Shown here piece by piece: positions 8,341-17,257 of a stretch of 46,704 bases of DNA. Below the pieces are notes generated by a model that ran no database searches, had not been told where the DNA came from, and worked only from the letters and a program-made list of their open reading frames with translations. This stretch comes from Gemmatimonadota bacterium (GTDB lineage Bacteria > Gemmatimonadota > Gemmatimonadetes > Palauibacterales > Palauibacteraceae): assembly GCA_021295785.1 (NCBI GenBank), contig JAGWBR010000012.1, forward strand, positions 1 to 46,704, in the 5' to 3' direction. A program made the translations under genes and the position numbers. The first letter of the stretch is position 1; the number at the start of each line of letters is the position of its first letter.

Positions 8341-10755
8341 TCACGCCGGAGCCAGCCGCGCGTGACGGGGCGACACGGTCTTGCGGCCTCCTTCGTCGAA
8401 GTCGATTTCCACGAAAACGGTGTGCCCGGTGACCTCCACCGACACGATCTCTCCCTCGCCGAACGTCGGATGGGAGACCCTCTCGCCTGCCTTGAAACGC
8501 AGAGTCTCTTGTGACTCGGAGTAATCGTAGCTGATTCCGCCCGCCTGAGCAGTGGCCGCGGGGCGATCGGTTGACGGCCGTTGCCGTGCGGTTCCGCCCA
8601 CCGCCCTCCCCTGCCAACTTGTAGGCGTGGGAGTTGTGACTCGCTGGGCCTGCCGGGTGCGCCTGCGCCTGTCCCTGGCGCTGCCGGACGTGCGGGCCAT
8701 GCCGGTTTCCACTCTATCTCGCGGGAGTTCGGAGAAGAAGCGAGACGGGTCCGAAAAGGTCATCTCGCCAAATCGCCAGCGTCGCTGCGCGTACGACAGG
8801 TGCAGGTGGTCCATGGCGCGGGTGGCACCGACGTAAAACAGGCGGCGTTCTTCTTCGAGATCGTCATCCTCGTCGCGAATCAGAGGAAACAGCCCCTCTT
8901 CCAGCCCTGCCAGGAAAACAGTCTTGAATTCGAGCCCCTTCGCCGCGTGCAGGGTCATCAACGCGACGACATCCTCTCCGAAATCGGCCTCGTCCAAGTT
9001 GGTGGTCAATGCCGCCGTCTGGAGGAAATAGCCCAGATCCGACTGGGCGAGGTCGTCCGGTATTACTGTCGGCCCCTCACCCACCACGGTCCCGGCCACC
9101 ACCCCCTGGTGCTGCTCCGGCGTGTCCTCCGCCACACCCGGCAAACCGCCATCCAGCGCCCGGGATTCGGCGGGATCGAAAACGCTCGCCGCGGCGATCA
9201 GTTCGGCCAGGTTGGCCAAGCGGTCGTCCCCGCCCTCTTCACGCAACAGAGCCTCGGCAAAGGCAAAAACCGAAGCGGTTCTCTCCAGCGCCTCGCGGGC
9301 AGTACAGGACGGAACCTCCACGCGAAGTTCGTCGAGCCCCCACACGAACTCGCGCAGGCCCTTGGGGATCCGCCGCCCCGCCCCGCCCCGCCCCGCACAC
9401 ACCTGCCGGGCGGCCGAAAGCAGCGGTTGCGATTGCGTGGATGCGACCTCGGCCACCATGGCGATCGTCTTCAACCCCACGCCCCGCCGGGGCCACCTGA
9501 CCGCCCGCTGGAACGCGTCGTCGTCGGACTCGTTCACGACCAACCTGGCGTAGGCCAGAGCGTCCTTGACCTCTCTGCGTTCGTAGAACGGTTGACCGCC
9601 AATCACACGGCAGGGCAGCCGCCGTTCGCGAAAGGCCTCTTCAAACACACGAGACTGGGAGTTGATGCGATACAGCACGGCGTGGTCAGCCGGCCGCGCC
9701 CCGGTGGCGATTGCGCGCTGGACCGAGTCGGCGACCGCCCGCGCCTCGGCACGATCTGAGTCGTAAGCCTCCACCCGGACCTTGGCCCCGGGGCCCCGCA
9801 CCGACCGAAGCGCTTTTTCCCGCCGCTGACTGTTATGGCGGATAACCGCGTTCGCCACCCCCAGGATGTTGTCCCTCGACCGGTAGTTCTGTTCCAGACT
9901 GACGGCCCGGGCCCCCGGAAAATCGACGTCAAAAGCGAGGATGTTCCTCACATCGGCCCCGCGCCATCCGTAGATCGCCTGGTCCTCGTCGCCGACAACG
10001 CAGATGTTGCCACGGGCGCGGGCCAGCGCCTTCACAATCCGGTACTGGGCGTGATTCGTGTCTTGGTACTCATCGACCAGCACATGCAGGAACCGCTCGG
10101 CCCAGCGCTGGGCGAGATCGCTGTCCGACTCCAGGGCCAGCACCGGCTCAACCAGCAGGTCGTCGAAGTCAACGGCGTTGCGGTCTCGCAACATTGACTG
10201 ATACACCTGGTAAGCTCTTGCGGTGACCTCGTTGATGGGGGTGGGGTTGTCCCTGACCGCTTCCGCGGGGTCGCGAAGCTCGTTCTTCCATTTGGAAATG
10301 CGGCTCCGAATGGCTCCCGGCGACCACTGCTCGGTGCTCAGATCCGCCCGCTTCATCGCCTCCTTGATAGTCCTCATCGAGTCCTGCTCGTCATAGATGG
10401 AGAACGACGGAGACCGGCCCTCGGCCCGCGCCCATGCCCGCAACAGGCGCGCCCCGAACGAATGGAAGGTCCCCATCCACACAGACCGGGCCGCCGGCCC
10501 GGACAGACTCTCGATTCTCGAGCGCATCTCGTCGGACGCCTTGTTCGTGAACGTCACCGCCAGCACCCTCCAGGGCGATGTACCCTCTTCCAGAAGGCGG
10601 GCGACGCGGGCCGTCAGCACCCTGGTCTTCCCCGACCCGGCGCCGGCCACCACCAGCAGAGGGCCTTCGTCGTGTTCTACCGCCGCCCGCTGTTCGGCAT
10701 TGAGGGGCAGCGACCGCCATCCGGGCGGGGCGGGGGCGGGCAGTTGGACGGTCAG
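8341..10755 (-). CDS. pcrA: ATP-dependent DNA helicase, UvrD/PcrA family
   Basis: 3'-5' superfamily 1 helicase for repair and for clearing proteins from DNA. About 804 residues with all core motifs: GAGSGKTRV (Walker A), DEYQDTN, GDEDQAIYGWRGAD, LEQNYRS, TLHAAKGLEFKTVF and RRLFYVGATRA. The C-terminus has the Tudor-like tail (VSHPTFGEGEIV) seen in PcrA. The start is unusual: CTG at 10755 overlaps the upstream kinase stop as CTGA. No ATG, GTG or TTG lies between it and Walker A, and the only upstream in-frame start (10884) would overlap the kinase gene by more than 130 bases. UvrD and PcrA cannot be told apart by sequence alone. Confidence 0.95.
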   Translation of the reverse strand: MTVQLPAPAPPGWRSLPLNAEQRAAVEHDEGPLLVVAGAGSGKTRVLTARVARLLEEGTSPWRVLAVTFTNKASDEMRSRIESLSGPAARSVWMGTFHSFGARLLRAWARAEGRSPSFSIYDEQDSMRTIKEAMKRADLSTEQWSPGAIRSRISKWKNELRDPAEAVRDNPTPINEVTARAYQVYQSMLRDRNAVDFDDLLVEPVLALESDSDLAQRWAERFLHVLVDEYQDTNHAQYRIVKALARARGNICVVGDEDQAIYGWRGADVRNILAFDVDFPGARAVSLEQNYRSRDNILGVANAVIRHNSQRREKALRSVRGPGAKVRVEAYDSDRAEARAVADSVQRAIATGARPADHAVLYRINSQSRVFEEAFRERRLPCRVIGGQPFYERREVKDALAYARLVVNESDDDAFQRAVRWPRRGVGLKTIAMVAEVASTQSQPLLSAARQVCAGRGGAGRRIPKGLREFVWGLDELRVEVPSCTAREALERTASVFAFAEALLREEGGDDRLANLAELIAAASVFDPAESRALDGGLPGVAEDTPEQHQGVVAGTVVGEGPTVIPDDLAQSDLGYFLQTAALTTNLDEADFGEDVVALMTLHAAKGLEFKTVFLAGLEEGLFPLIRDEDDDLEEERRLFYVGATRAMDHLHLSYAQRRWRFGEMTFSDPSRFFSELPRDRVETGMARTSGSARDRRRRTRQAQRVTTPTPTSWQGRAVGGTARQRPSTDRPAATAQAGGISYDYSESQETLRFKAGERVSHPTFGEGEIVSVEVTGHTVFVEIDFDEGGRKTVSPRHARLAPA

Positions 10756-11999
10756 GCCTCGGCCGGGTCCAGGACGGGCAGTTCGATGCGGAAACTGGCT
10801 CCGCGCGCGGATTCCTCTAGTTCGATCCGGCCACCGTGCATGGCCTCGAAAATTCGCCTGGTCAGCGACAGCCCGACCCCCCACCCGCCTTCCTTGCCGG
10901 TCACACCCACGTCAAACACCCTGTCCCGGATGTTCGGAGGCACGCCGGGACCCGTATCGGACACTCTGAACGCAGCCCGGCCGGCCGACGTCCCCAGGTA
11001 GGAGACCGTGATCTCGCCGCCACCGGGCGACAGCGCGTCCATTGCATTTCGAATCAGATTCTCAAACGCCCATTCCAGCAGAGTCGGGTTGCCGAGTACC
11101 AACGGCGCGCGCTTCGGCAACTCCGACGTTATGCTGACTTTCCCGGCCGAGCCCAGGGTCGGTCCGCGGGGTTCGTAGTAGCGGTGGAGCCATTCCAAGG
11201 TGTCACGGAGCGACACGGGCTGCTTCTCGGTGGCCCGGCCGATCAGTTCAAATCTGCGAGTGACCTTCCTCAGTCTCTCAATGTCCACCGCCATTGCGGC
11301 GACGATCTCCTCGACCGCCGAGTCACTGTCCGCCACCGCCGACGGGTGTTCGTTTCCCCCGCCACCTAGCATGTCTACCCACCCGACCAATGAACTGAGC
11401 GGCGTGCCCATCTGGTGGGCTGACTCGCGCGCCATTGCCGTCCACACCAGTTCTCTTTCGCCCCGGAAGAAAAACACCAGAAAGGCGGCCCCGCCGGCTA
11501 TGATCAGCGCCAGCAGGGCGACCTGGGCCCAGGGAATCCACTGCTGCCTGCTGATGAACGCCGGCTCCCCGAAGTGGACTTCCTGTTCAGACACGCGGAA
11601 AGGTGGCCAGCGGGCGTCTAGTTCCTCGGCGAATGCCCGGAGCGCGCTGTCATTGGGCGCCCCGTCAGCGTCGTACGCAAAACCGCCGGGCAGGAAGGCC
11701 GCGCTGGTCGGACGCCCGGTCGTGTCGGTGATAACCACGGGAATCTGGAGCCGGTTCATTTCCGCCAGGATGTAGGCGGCGCCGCGGTTCCAAACGGAAT
11801 TGGACTCTTCGGGGGTCAGGTTGCCGTCGGTGGCCGCGATACTAATTGCTCGCAGCTGGGCGAACACCCGGGCGTCGTGGCGCAGCAGCTCGGCCTGGTG
11901 CCTGGTGAAAAACACGAACCACATCAATGTCGCGGCCGAGAGGATGACGAATGCGACCGCGGAAACCCTGCGACGGCCCGGACTGAGGCCCTCTCTCAA
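10752..11999 (-). CDS. Membrane sensor histidine kinase
   Basis: About 415 residues. A first membrane helix (about 12-31) and a second (about 156-178) enclose a roughly 120-residue extracytoplasmic region. The dimerisation/phosphoacceptor segment is ESAHQMGTPLSSL with His at about 195. The ATPase domain has ENLIRNAMDAL (N box), DTGPGV (G1) and GGWGVGLSLT (G2). No response regulator lies next to it, so it is an orphan here and its signal is unknown. TTG start overlapping the serS stop as TTGA; the longer frame to 12281 lies inside serS and is unlikely. Confidence 0.88.
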   Translation of the reverse strand: MREGLSPGRRRVSAVAFVILSAATLMWFVFFTRHQAELLRHDARVFAQLRAISIAATDGNLTPEESNSVWNRGAAYILAEMNRLQIPVVITDTTGRPTSAAFLPGGFAYDADGAPNDSALRAFAEELDARWPPFRVSEQEVHFGEPAFISRQQWIPWAQVALLALIIAGGAAFLVFFFRGERELVWTAMARESAHQMGTPLSSLVGWVDMLGGGGNEHPSAVADSDSAVEEIVAAMAVDIERLRKVTRRFELIGRATEKQPVSLRDTLEWLHRYYEPRGPTLGSAGKVSITSELPKRAPLVLGNPTLLEWAFENLIRNAMDALSPGGGEITVSYLGTSAGRAAFRVSDTGPGVPPNIRDRVFDVGVTGKEGGWGVGLSLTRRIFEAMHGGRIELEESARGASFRIELPVLDPAEA

Positions 12000-13354
12000 G
12001 TGCCGGGTTGCCCGGTTTGCGTTTGGGAGGCGTATTCGGGTTTGGACCCGGCCGCCGTGTTGATCGGCTCCAGCTTGTCGAAACCGAGGTAGGGGTGCAG
12101 GACTGTTGGCAGGAGCACTTCCCCGCTGCCGTGATATCCGTTTTCCAGCAATGCAACGATGATGCGCGCCAGGGCCAGGGCGGATCCGTTCAGGGTGTGG
12201 ACCAGTTCGGGCCGCTGCCCCGTTTCGCGCCGAAACCTGATCATCCCCCGCCTGGCCTGGAAATCGGTGTACGACGAGCACGACGACACTTCAAGCCAAT
12301 TGCCGACACCCGGTGCCCAGACCTCCAGGTCATAAGTGATCGCGTTGGCAAACCCCAGATCGCCGGCGGGAAGCAGGACGCGCCGGTAGGGGAGTTCCAA
12401 CAGCTCCAGTACCCGCTCGGCGTGCCTGGTCAGAAGCTCCAACTGGTCGATCGTGTGTTCCGGACGGCACAGCCGCACGAGCTCGACCTTGTCGAACTGG
12501 TGGACCCTGAGCATGCCCCTGGTGTCACGGCCCGCCGCCCCGGCTTCGCGCCGGAAACAGGGAGTGTGCGCCACGTATGCCAGCGGCAGGTCGTCCCCGT
12601 CCAGGATCTCGCCCGCGTGCATGCTGGTCAGCGGCACCTCGGCGGTGGGCACCAGGAACAGGTCATCGGGATCCGTCCTGTAGACATCGTCCTCGAACTT
12701 GGGCAGGTGGCCCGTTGCGGTGAGGGATGCGCGCGAGACCATGAGGGGAGGGGCGGTCTCCAGGTACCCGTGTTCCGCGGTGTGCAAGTCCAGCATGAAC
12801 TGAATCAAGGCCCTCGACAGCCGGGCACCCCCGCCCGTCAGGAACACGAACCCGCTGCCCGAGACCTTGGCACCCCGGGCCAGATCGAGCACCGGGGCAC
12901 GCGAACCGGGACCGGCCACCGCTTCCCCGATCTCCCAGTGGGGGGGGATGTCGCCTTCCCGTTTCGTTCCGAATTCGGACAGCACCGGCCCGGACCCTTC
13001 CTCGCCCGGCGGAACCCGCTCGTCGGGGATGTTGGGAACGTGGAGCAGCGCCTCGCTCATCGCCTCTTCGACCCCGCGCAGCTGTTGATCGAGAAGCTTG
13101 ATCTGGCGTGCCACGTCCCTCATGGCGCGGATTTCGTCAGCCGCGTCCCTCCCCTCGCGCTTGGCGAGGCCGATGGCCTGGGACACTTCGTTGCGCCTGG
13201 CCCGGAGGACCTCGACTTCCTGGATCCTCTGCCGGCGCTGGCGGTCCGCGGCCGCGGCATCCCTGACCGATCGCTCGGCCTGCTCGTCGCCGCGCAGCCG
13301 CATGCCACGAATCGCCCGGTCCAGGTCGTCCCGCAGGACCTTGGGATCTAGCAC
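11996..13354 (-). CDS. serS: Seryl-tRNA synthetase
   Basis: Charges tRNA-Ser with serine. 452 residues. The N-terminal long coiled coil that grips the tRNA variable arm spans about residues 25-105. The class II catalytic core includes TAEVPLTSMH, FRREAGAAGRDTRGMLRVHQF (motif 2 region) and the C-terminal LNGSALALARIIVALLEN (motif 3). GTG start. The next gene, a histidine kinase, overlaps its stop. Confidence 0.96.
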   Translation of the reverse strand: MLDPKVLRDDLDRAIRGMRLRGDEQAERSVRDAAAADRQRRQRIQEVEVLRARRNEVSQAIGLAKREGRDAADEIRAMRDVARQIKLLDQQLRGVEEAMSEALLHVPNIPDERVPPGEEGSGPVLSEFGTKREGDIPPHWEIGEAVAGPGSRAPVLDLARGAKVSGSGFVFLTGGGARLSRALIQFMLDLHTAEHGYLETAPPLMVSRASLTATGHLPKFEDDVYRTDPDDLFLVPTAEVPLTSMHAGEILDGDDLPLAYVAHTPCFRREAGAAGRDTRGMLRVHQFDKVELVRLCRPEHTIDQLELLTRHAERVLELLELPYRRVLLPAGDLGFANAITYDLEVWAPGVGNWLEVSSCSSYTDFQARRGMIRFRRETGQRPELVHTLNGSALALARIIVALLENGYHGSGEVLLPTVLHPYLGFDKLEPINTAAGSKPEYASQTQTGQPGT

Positions 13355-13417
13355 GACCGCCTCGGATCAGGCGCCGATGTCTGGCGCGAGCTCATGCGAC
13401 CGCCCGGGGCGAGATGC

Positions 13418-14014
13418 TTAGAGCGACCCGTGCTGGCCGGGGATGAGCACGGTGTCTCCGCAATTGGGATTCCTCAGGAACTGGAGTTTCACGGTCCCCG
13501 CTTCGAGGTCCACCATGAGCACTTCGATCTTGGCGTAGTAGCTGCAGGAAACGATGGTCGAAGGGTTGCGGCGGCTGCGAACGATAACGGCCTTACCCGG
13601 GACCACCGCAACGGGATCAACCAGGTTGTACCCTTCGTCGGGGGCTTCCTCGATCTCGTCGAACGCGAGATCCGTCTCGAAGAACCCTGCATCGTTTGTA
13701 CTGTCGGTCACGGCTGTGAAGGTGGCGAGTTCGGCTCTGCCCGCCTCAACCCGGAACACGAAGTCCCAGTTCGGTCCAAACTCGATCTGCGCCGGAAGCT
13801 CGGTTATCAGGTCCAGGGCTGCCGCGTCTTCGATCGGGGCCGTGAAGAAATCCGAGAGTACGATTTCGGTCGGGGTTTCCGGCACGTCCAGCAGCAGGGC
13901 GGCGAAAGGATCATCGCATCCCCACAGGGCGACACCGCCGACGGGCAGCGCGCAGAGCATCACCGCCAGGGGGAGAGCCCCCGTTCGGCCGAGCGGGGCG
14001 TGGGTCTTGGTCAT
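13418..14014 (-). CDS. Putative lipoprotein of unknown function
   Basis: With ATG at 14014 (AAGGGA eleven bases upstream) the product is about 198 residues. It has a basic N-terminus, a hydrophobic stretch and then VALWGC-DD, which looks like a lipobox with an unusual Trp at -2. The mature part is acidic and beta-rich; a later pair of Cys residues (CSYY and NCGD) could form a disulfide. I recognise no family. It lies alone between serS and the divergent manC unit. Probable envelope lipoprotein; an Asp at +2 would favour inner-membrane retention if E. coli rules apply. Confidence 0.65.
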   Translation of the reverse strand: MTKTHAPLGRTGALPLAVMLCALPVGGVALWGCDDPFAALLLDVPETPTEIVLSDFFTAPIEDAAALDLITELPAQIEFGPNWDFVFRVEAGRAELATFTAVTDSTNDAGFFETDLAFDEIEEAPDEGYNLVDPVAVVPGKAVIVRSRRNPSTIVSCSYYAKIEVLMVDLEAGTVKLQFLRNPNCGDTVLIPGQHGSL

Positions 14015-14115
14015 TGCTGCAATTTCCCTTGGGTGAATGTCCCGCGCAACCGGAACAAGCCGTTCGCGCCCTCCGGCGGTGCGCATACCTATCGCGCAGG
14101 ACTAGGTTTCCGCCC

Positions 14116-15198
14116 GTGGAAAACCCGTCGCGAAAACTGAACGTGCACGCCGTGGTGCTGGCCGGTGGGGCCGGCAGGCGCCTGTGGCCTGCTTCGACCC
14201 CCGAGCGTCCCAAACCGTTGCTGCCGTTGATTGGCGGCCGGTCGCTAGTGGCCGAAACGGTTGATCGCGCAGCTCGTCTGTGCGGGGAAGACCGCGTGAC
14301 TGTTCTGGCGCGGCAGCCGCTTCTGGATACCATGCGTGATGCGCTCTCGCCGTGGCCAGGCGTCCACCTGCTGGCCGAACCGGAGGCCCGCGGCACCGCC
14401 CCTGCCCTGGTGTTCGCGGCGCACGAGCTGGAGCGCGAGCACCCGGGAGCCGTTATGGTGGCCCTTCCGTCCGACCACCTGGTCCGGCCGGTCCGCGAGT
14501 TGGGGTCATCGCTGCGTGTAGCGGAGGATCTGGCGAGAAACGGCCATCTCTGCTGCTTGGGGGTGACGGCTGCGGGAGCAGAACCGGGATACGGTCACAT
14601 TCTGACCGGGACCGGGCTGGGCGGGGGTGCCTGGCGGATCAAAGCGTTTGTTGAGAAACCCGACCCGCGGCATGCCGCGGCGCTGGCGGCGGATGGCTGC
14701 CTGTGGAACACCGGAATCTTCGTATTCGGGTGCGCCGACCTTCTCGCCGTGTCGGCCGAAGTCGCGCCCGAGTTGGCCGGGGGCCTGAAGACACTGGGGC
14801 AAGACGGACCCGGGACGTTTTTCAGGGCAGTCCGGCCGGTCTCGATCGATGTGGCGGTGATGGAGCGCACGAACCGGGCGGCGGTGGTTTTGGGGCAGTT
14901 CGAGTGGGACGACCTGGGCACATGGGAAGCCGTGGCCCGTCGCCTGGGGGCGGGCCGCGGGGGCGGACAGGCGGGGGCGGCGACCCGGAATGTGGACTCC
15001 GGTGACAACGTTGTGTGGGCGGAGGGACGGCGGGTGACGTTGCTGGGTGTTACTGGGCTTGCGGTGGTGGAATCCGGCGGCGAGATCCTGGTGGCCGACC
15101 GCGATCAGCTGCACCGCTTGAGCAAGTTGGATTTGAGCAGTCCGCCGGGGCCAGCTTCGGGCGGCGACCGGGCCGGGCCGAGAACCGGGGCCGAGTGA
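14116..15198 (+). CDS. manC: Mannose-1-phosphate guanylyltransferase
   Basis: Forms GDP-mannose from GTP and mannose-1-phosphate for glycan synthesis. About 360 residues. The nucleotidyltransferase signature GGAGRRLWPASTPERPKPLL is followed by ALPSDHLV and the FVEKPD motif. Only the pyrophosphorylase domain is present, with no C-terminal isomerase domain. The start is probably GTG at 14116 (TAGG nine bases upstream); GTG 14143 begins even closer to the signature. It heads a three-gene unit with GTGA overlaps. Confidence 0.9.
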   Translation: MENPSRKLNVHAVVLAGGAGRRLWPASTPERPKPLLPLIGGRSLVAETVDRAARLCGEDRVTVLARQPLLDTMRDALSPWPGVHLLAEPEARGTAPALVFAAHELEREHPGAVMVALPSDHLVRPVRELGSSLRVAEDLARNGHLCCLGVTAAGAEPGYGHILTGTGLGGGAWRIKAFVEKPDPRHAAALAADGCLWNTGIFVFGCADLLAVSAEVAPELAGGLKTLGQDGPGTFFRAVRPVSIDVAVMERTNRAAVVLGQFEWDDLGTWEAVARRLGAGRGGGQAGAATRNVDSGDNVVWAEGRRVTLLGVTGLAVVESGGEILVADRDQLHRLSKLDLSSPPGPASGGDRAGPRTGAE

Positions 15199-16400
15199 CG
15201 CAGGTTCGCCGCGCGCCTTCACTTTTCCTTTTTGATGACCCGGTAGCGCGGGACTGGCACCCCTTCGCGCTCACCAGGCCGATTGGGGAGCTCCGGTTTG
15301 GCCGGTGGACCCTGGGCGAACGCGTTGCGAAGGCGTCCGGATTTGAAGTGGCCGGCTGCGTAACCGGCCATGCAAGCGGTGCCGCGGCGGACGGTGCCGG
15401 TTTATGGAACTCGCGGGCCGTACCCGACAACGGGTGGCCCGGTGGTCGGAACGAAGGCCCGCGCAACTTCTGGGTAGACGGCCGGTTGGCGGGGGTCTTC
15501 TCTCGCCCGGGCGGGCGCGGTTTTCCGCGGGGGGCCAACACCCAAATGGAACCGGTCCTGGGTGCGCCGAATTTGGAAGTGCCGGGAATGTGGCTGGACG
15601 CCCCCTGGCGATTGGTCGAACTCGGGCCGGATCGACTGGCCCGCGACATTGCCGGGGAATCATATCCTGTCCCGGACGGATGCTGGGGAGCGGGCGACTA
15701 CCCGGTGTTGATCGCGCCGGGGGCGACCGTGGACCCGGGCGTGTTTTTCGACGCCCGGAGCGGGGGAATCGAGCTGGGCGCCGGGGTTACGGTCGGTTCC
15801 GGGACCCATTTGGTGGGTCCGGTTTACGCGGGGCCCGGGACGCGGATGTTGGGCGGCGAGATTTCGGGGGTGAGCTGCGGCCGAGAGTGCCGGCTGCGGG
15901 GCGAAATATCAAACTCCACGTTTGGGGATTACTGCAACAAGGCCCACGACGGCTTCGTGGGGCACTCGTACCTCGGTGACTGGGTGAACCTGGGTGCGGG
16001 CACGGTCACCGCGGACCTCAAACACGGTTATTCCCCTGTTCGCGTTGGACCACCAGAAGAGCCGGCCGCAGACACCGGCCTGCTCAAGCTGGGCGCGCTG
16101 GCCGGCGATTTTGTGCGAACCGGGGTCGGCACGCTGCTCCCCCCGGGCGGGGTGCTGGGAGCAGGGTCGAGCGTCACCACAACCGGTGCCCCTCTGCCCC
16201 GCTGGATTGAGCCGTTTTCGTGGGGGCCGGACGGGAGAGGGGTACACGCCGAGGAGAAGTTCGTTGCGGCGGTTGTCACCGCGATGGACCGGCGGGGGAT
16301 CGCGGCGAGCGAAGCCGCCCGGCAGTGGCTTTCGGACGTTTGGCAGGCGTCGGGGGCGGCGGACCGAGCATACCACGCCACGCCGGGAGGACAGGCGTGA
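15195..16400 (+). CDS. GlmU-like sugar nucleotidyltransferase/acyltransferase
   Basis: About 401 residues. It has the plan of the alternative bacterial GlmU family: an N-terminal part that begins LFLFDDPVARDWHPFALTRP and a C-terminal left-handed beta helix of hexapeptide repeats (for example IELGAGVTVGSGTHLVGP and the NKAHDGFVGHSYLGDWVNLG stretch). Probably activates an amino sugar, perhaps UDP-GlcNAc, in place of classical GlmU; this is inference. The N-terminal part lacks the GGxGxRL signature seen in its manC neighbour. The GTG start overlaps the manC stop as GTGA. Confidence 0.8.
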   Translation: MTQVRRAPSLFLFDDPVARDWHPFALTRPIGELRFGRWTLGERVAKASGFEVAGCVTGHASGAAADGAGLWNSRAVPDNGWPGGRNEGPRNFWVDGRLAGVFSRPGGRGFPRGANTQMEPVLGAPNLEVPGMWLDAPWRLVELGPDRLARDIAGESYPVPDGCWGAGDYPVLIAPGATVDPGVFFDARSGGIELGAGVTVGSGTHLVGPVYAGPGTRMLGGEISGVSCGRECRLRGEISNSTFGDYCNKAHDGFVGHSYLGDWVNLGAGTVTADLKHGYSPVRVGPPEEPAADTGLLKLGALAGDFVRTGVGTLLPPGGVLGAGSSVTTTGAPLPRWIEPFSWGPDGRGVHAEEKFVAAVVTAMDRRGIAASEAARQWLSDVWQASGAADRAYHATPGGQA

Positions 16401-17257
16401 GTCTGCGCGTTGCCTCACTCGGCAGCGGGAGCCAGGGCAATTCATTCCTGATTGAGACCGACTCTACCTGCGTCTTGGTCGACGCCGGTTTCTCGGGCGT
16501 GCAACTCGAAGCCAGGGTGGATGCGCTCGGTGTGTGTCCCGAATCGGTGGACGCCGTGATCGTATCGCACGAACACCAGGACCACGTGAGAGGGATCGGC
16601 GTGGCTGCCCGCCGCTGGGGTTGGCCGCTCGTAATGAACACGCTCACACATAGCGCCTGCTCGGGGTTGTTGTCCGGGCAGGAGACCGTGATCCGCCTCC
16701 CGGTGGAGGGGATGTCGGTGGGAGACCTGTTGGTTGAGCCGACATCGACCTGCCACGACGCTGCCGATCCGGTTTGCATGGTCCTTCAGCAGGTTTCGAC
16801 GGACCTCAGGGTCGGCGTCGCCACCGATCTGGGCAGGCCAACAACGCCGGTTCGCGCTGCCCTCAAAGACCTCGATTTCCTGATTGTCGAGGCCAATCAT
16901 GACGACCGAATGCTGCGTTCCGGGCCTTACCCATGGTCGGTCAAAGAACGAATCGGCGGTACGCGGGGCCATCTGTCCAACCGCCACACCCGCGAGCTCG
17001 TCGCCGAGATAGCGCATCGGCGCTTGGGAGGGATCTTGCTGGCTCACCTCAGCGGAGAGTGCAACGACCCCTTGCTGGCGGTTGACTGCGTTGGCGAGGG
17101 CCTTTCGGGGACCGGGTTCGACGGCGTCCTCGCGGCCGCTGCACAGGAAACCAGCGGCGAGAAGTACGACGTTGCGGCCCTGGCCGCCCGCACCGGCGGC
17201 ACTGTCCAGGCCTCGCTGTTCCCCCCCGGTGAACCGGGCGGACCAACCCGGGCCTAG
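16397..17257 (+). CDS. Metallo-beta-lactamase-fold hydrolase, YycJ/WalJ type
   Basis: A 286-residue hydrolase with the metal-binding motif SHEHQDHVRG, a later ATDLG aspartate, and EANHD and GHLSN segments typical of YycJ-like proteins. The family is linked to cell-wall regulation or nucleic-acid end processing; the substrate is not settled. A clear GGGAGG lies seven bases before the GTG start, which overlaps the upstream stop as GTGA. Its stop shares the four bases CTAG with the stop of convergent rseP. Confidence 0.85.
   Translation: MSLRVASLGSGSQGNSFLIETDSTCVLVDAGFSGVQLEARVDALGVCPESVDAVIVSHEHQDHVRGIGVAARRWGWPLVMNTLTHSACSGLLSGQETVIRLPVEGMSVGDLLVEPTSTCHDAADPVCMVLQQVSTDLRVGVATDLGRPTTPVRAALKDLDFLIVEANHDDRMLRSGPYPWSVKERIGGTRGHLSNRHTRELVAEIAHRRLGGILLAHLSGECNDPLLAVDCVGEGLSGTGFDGVLAAAAQETSGEKYDVAALAARTGGTVQASLFPPGEPGGPTRA

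Noticed and set aside
12008-13351. 447-residue open frame opposite serS
   Set aside because: Fully antisense to an intact seryl-tRNA synthetase; no recognisable motif and no ribosome site.
13355-13417. T-box or terminator between the lipoprotein gene and serS
   Set aside because: Only 63 bases, with no T-box consensus, specifier loop or U-tract hairpin.
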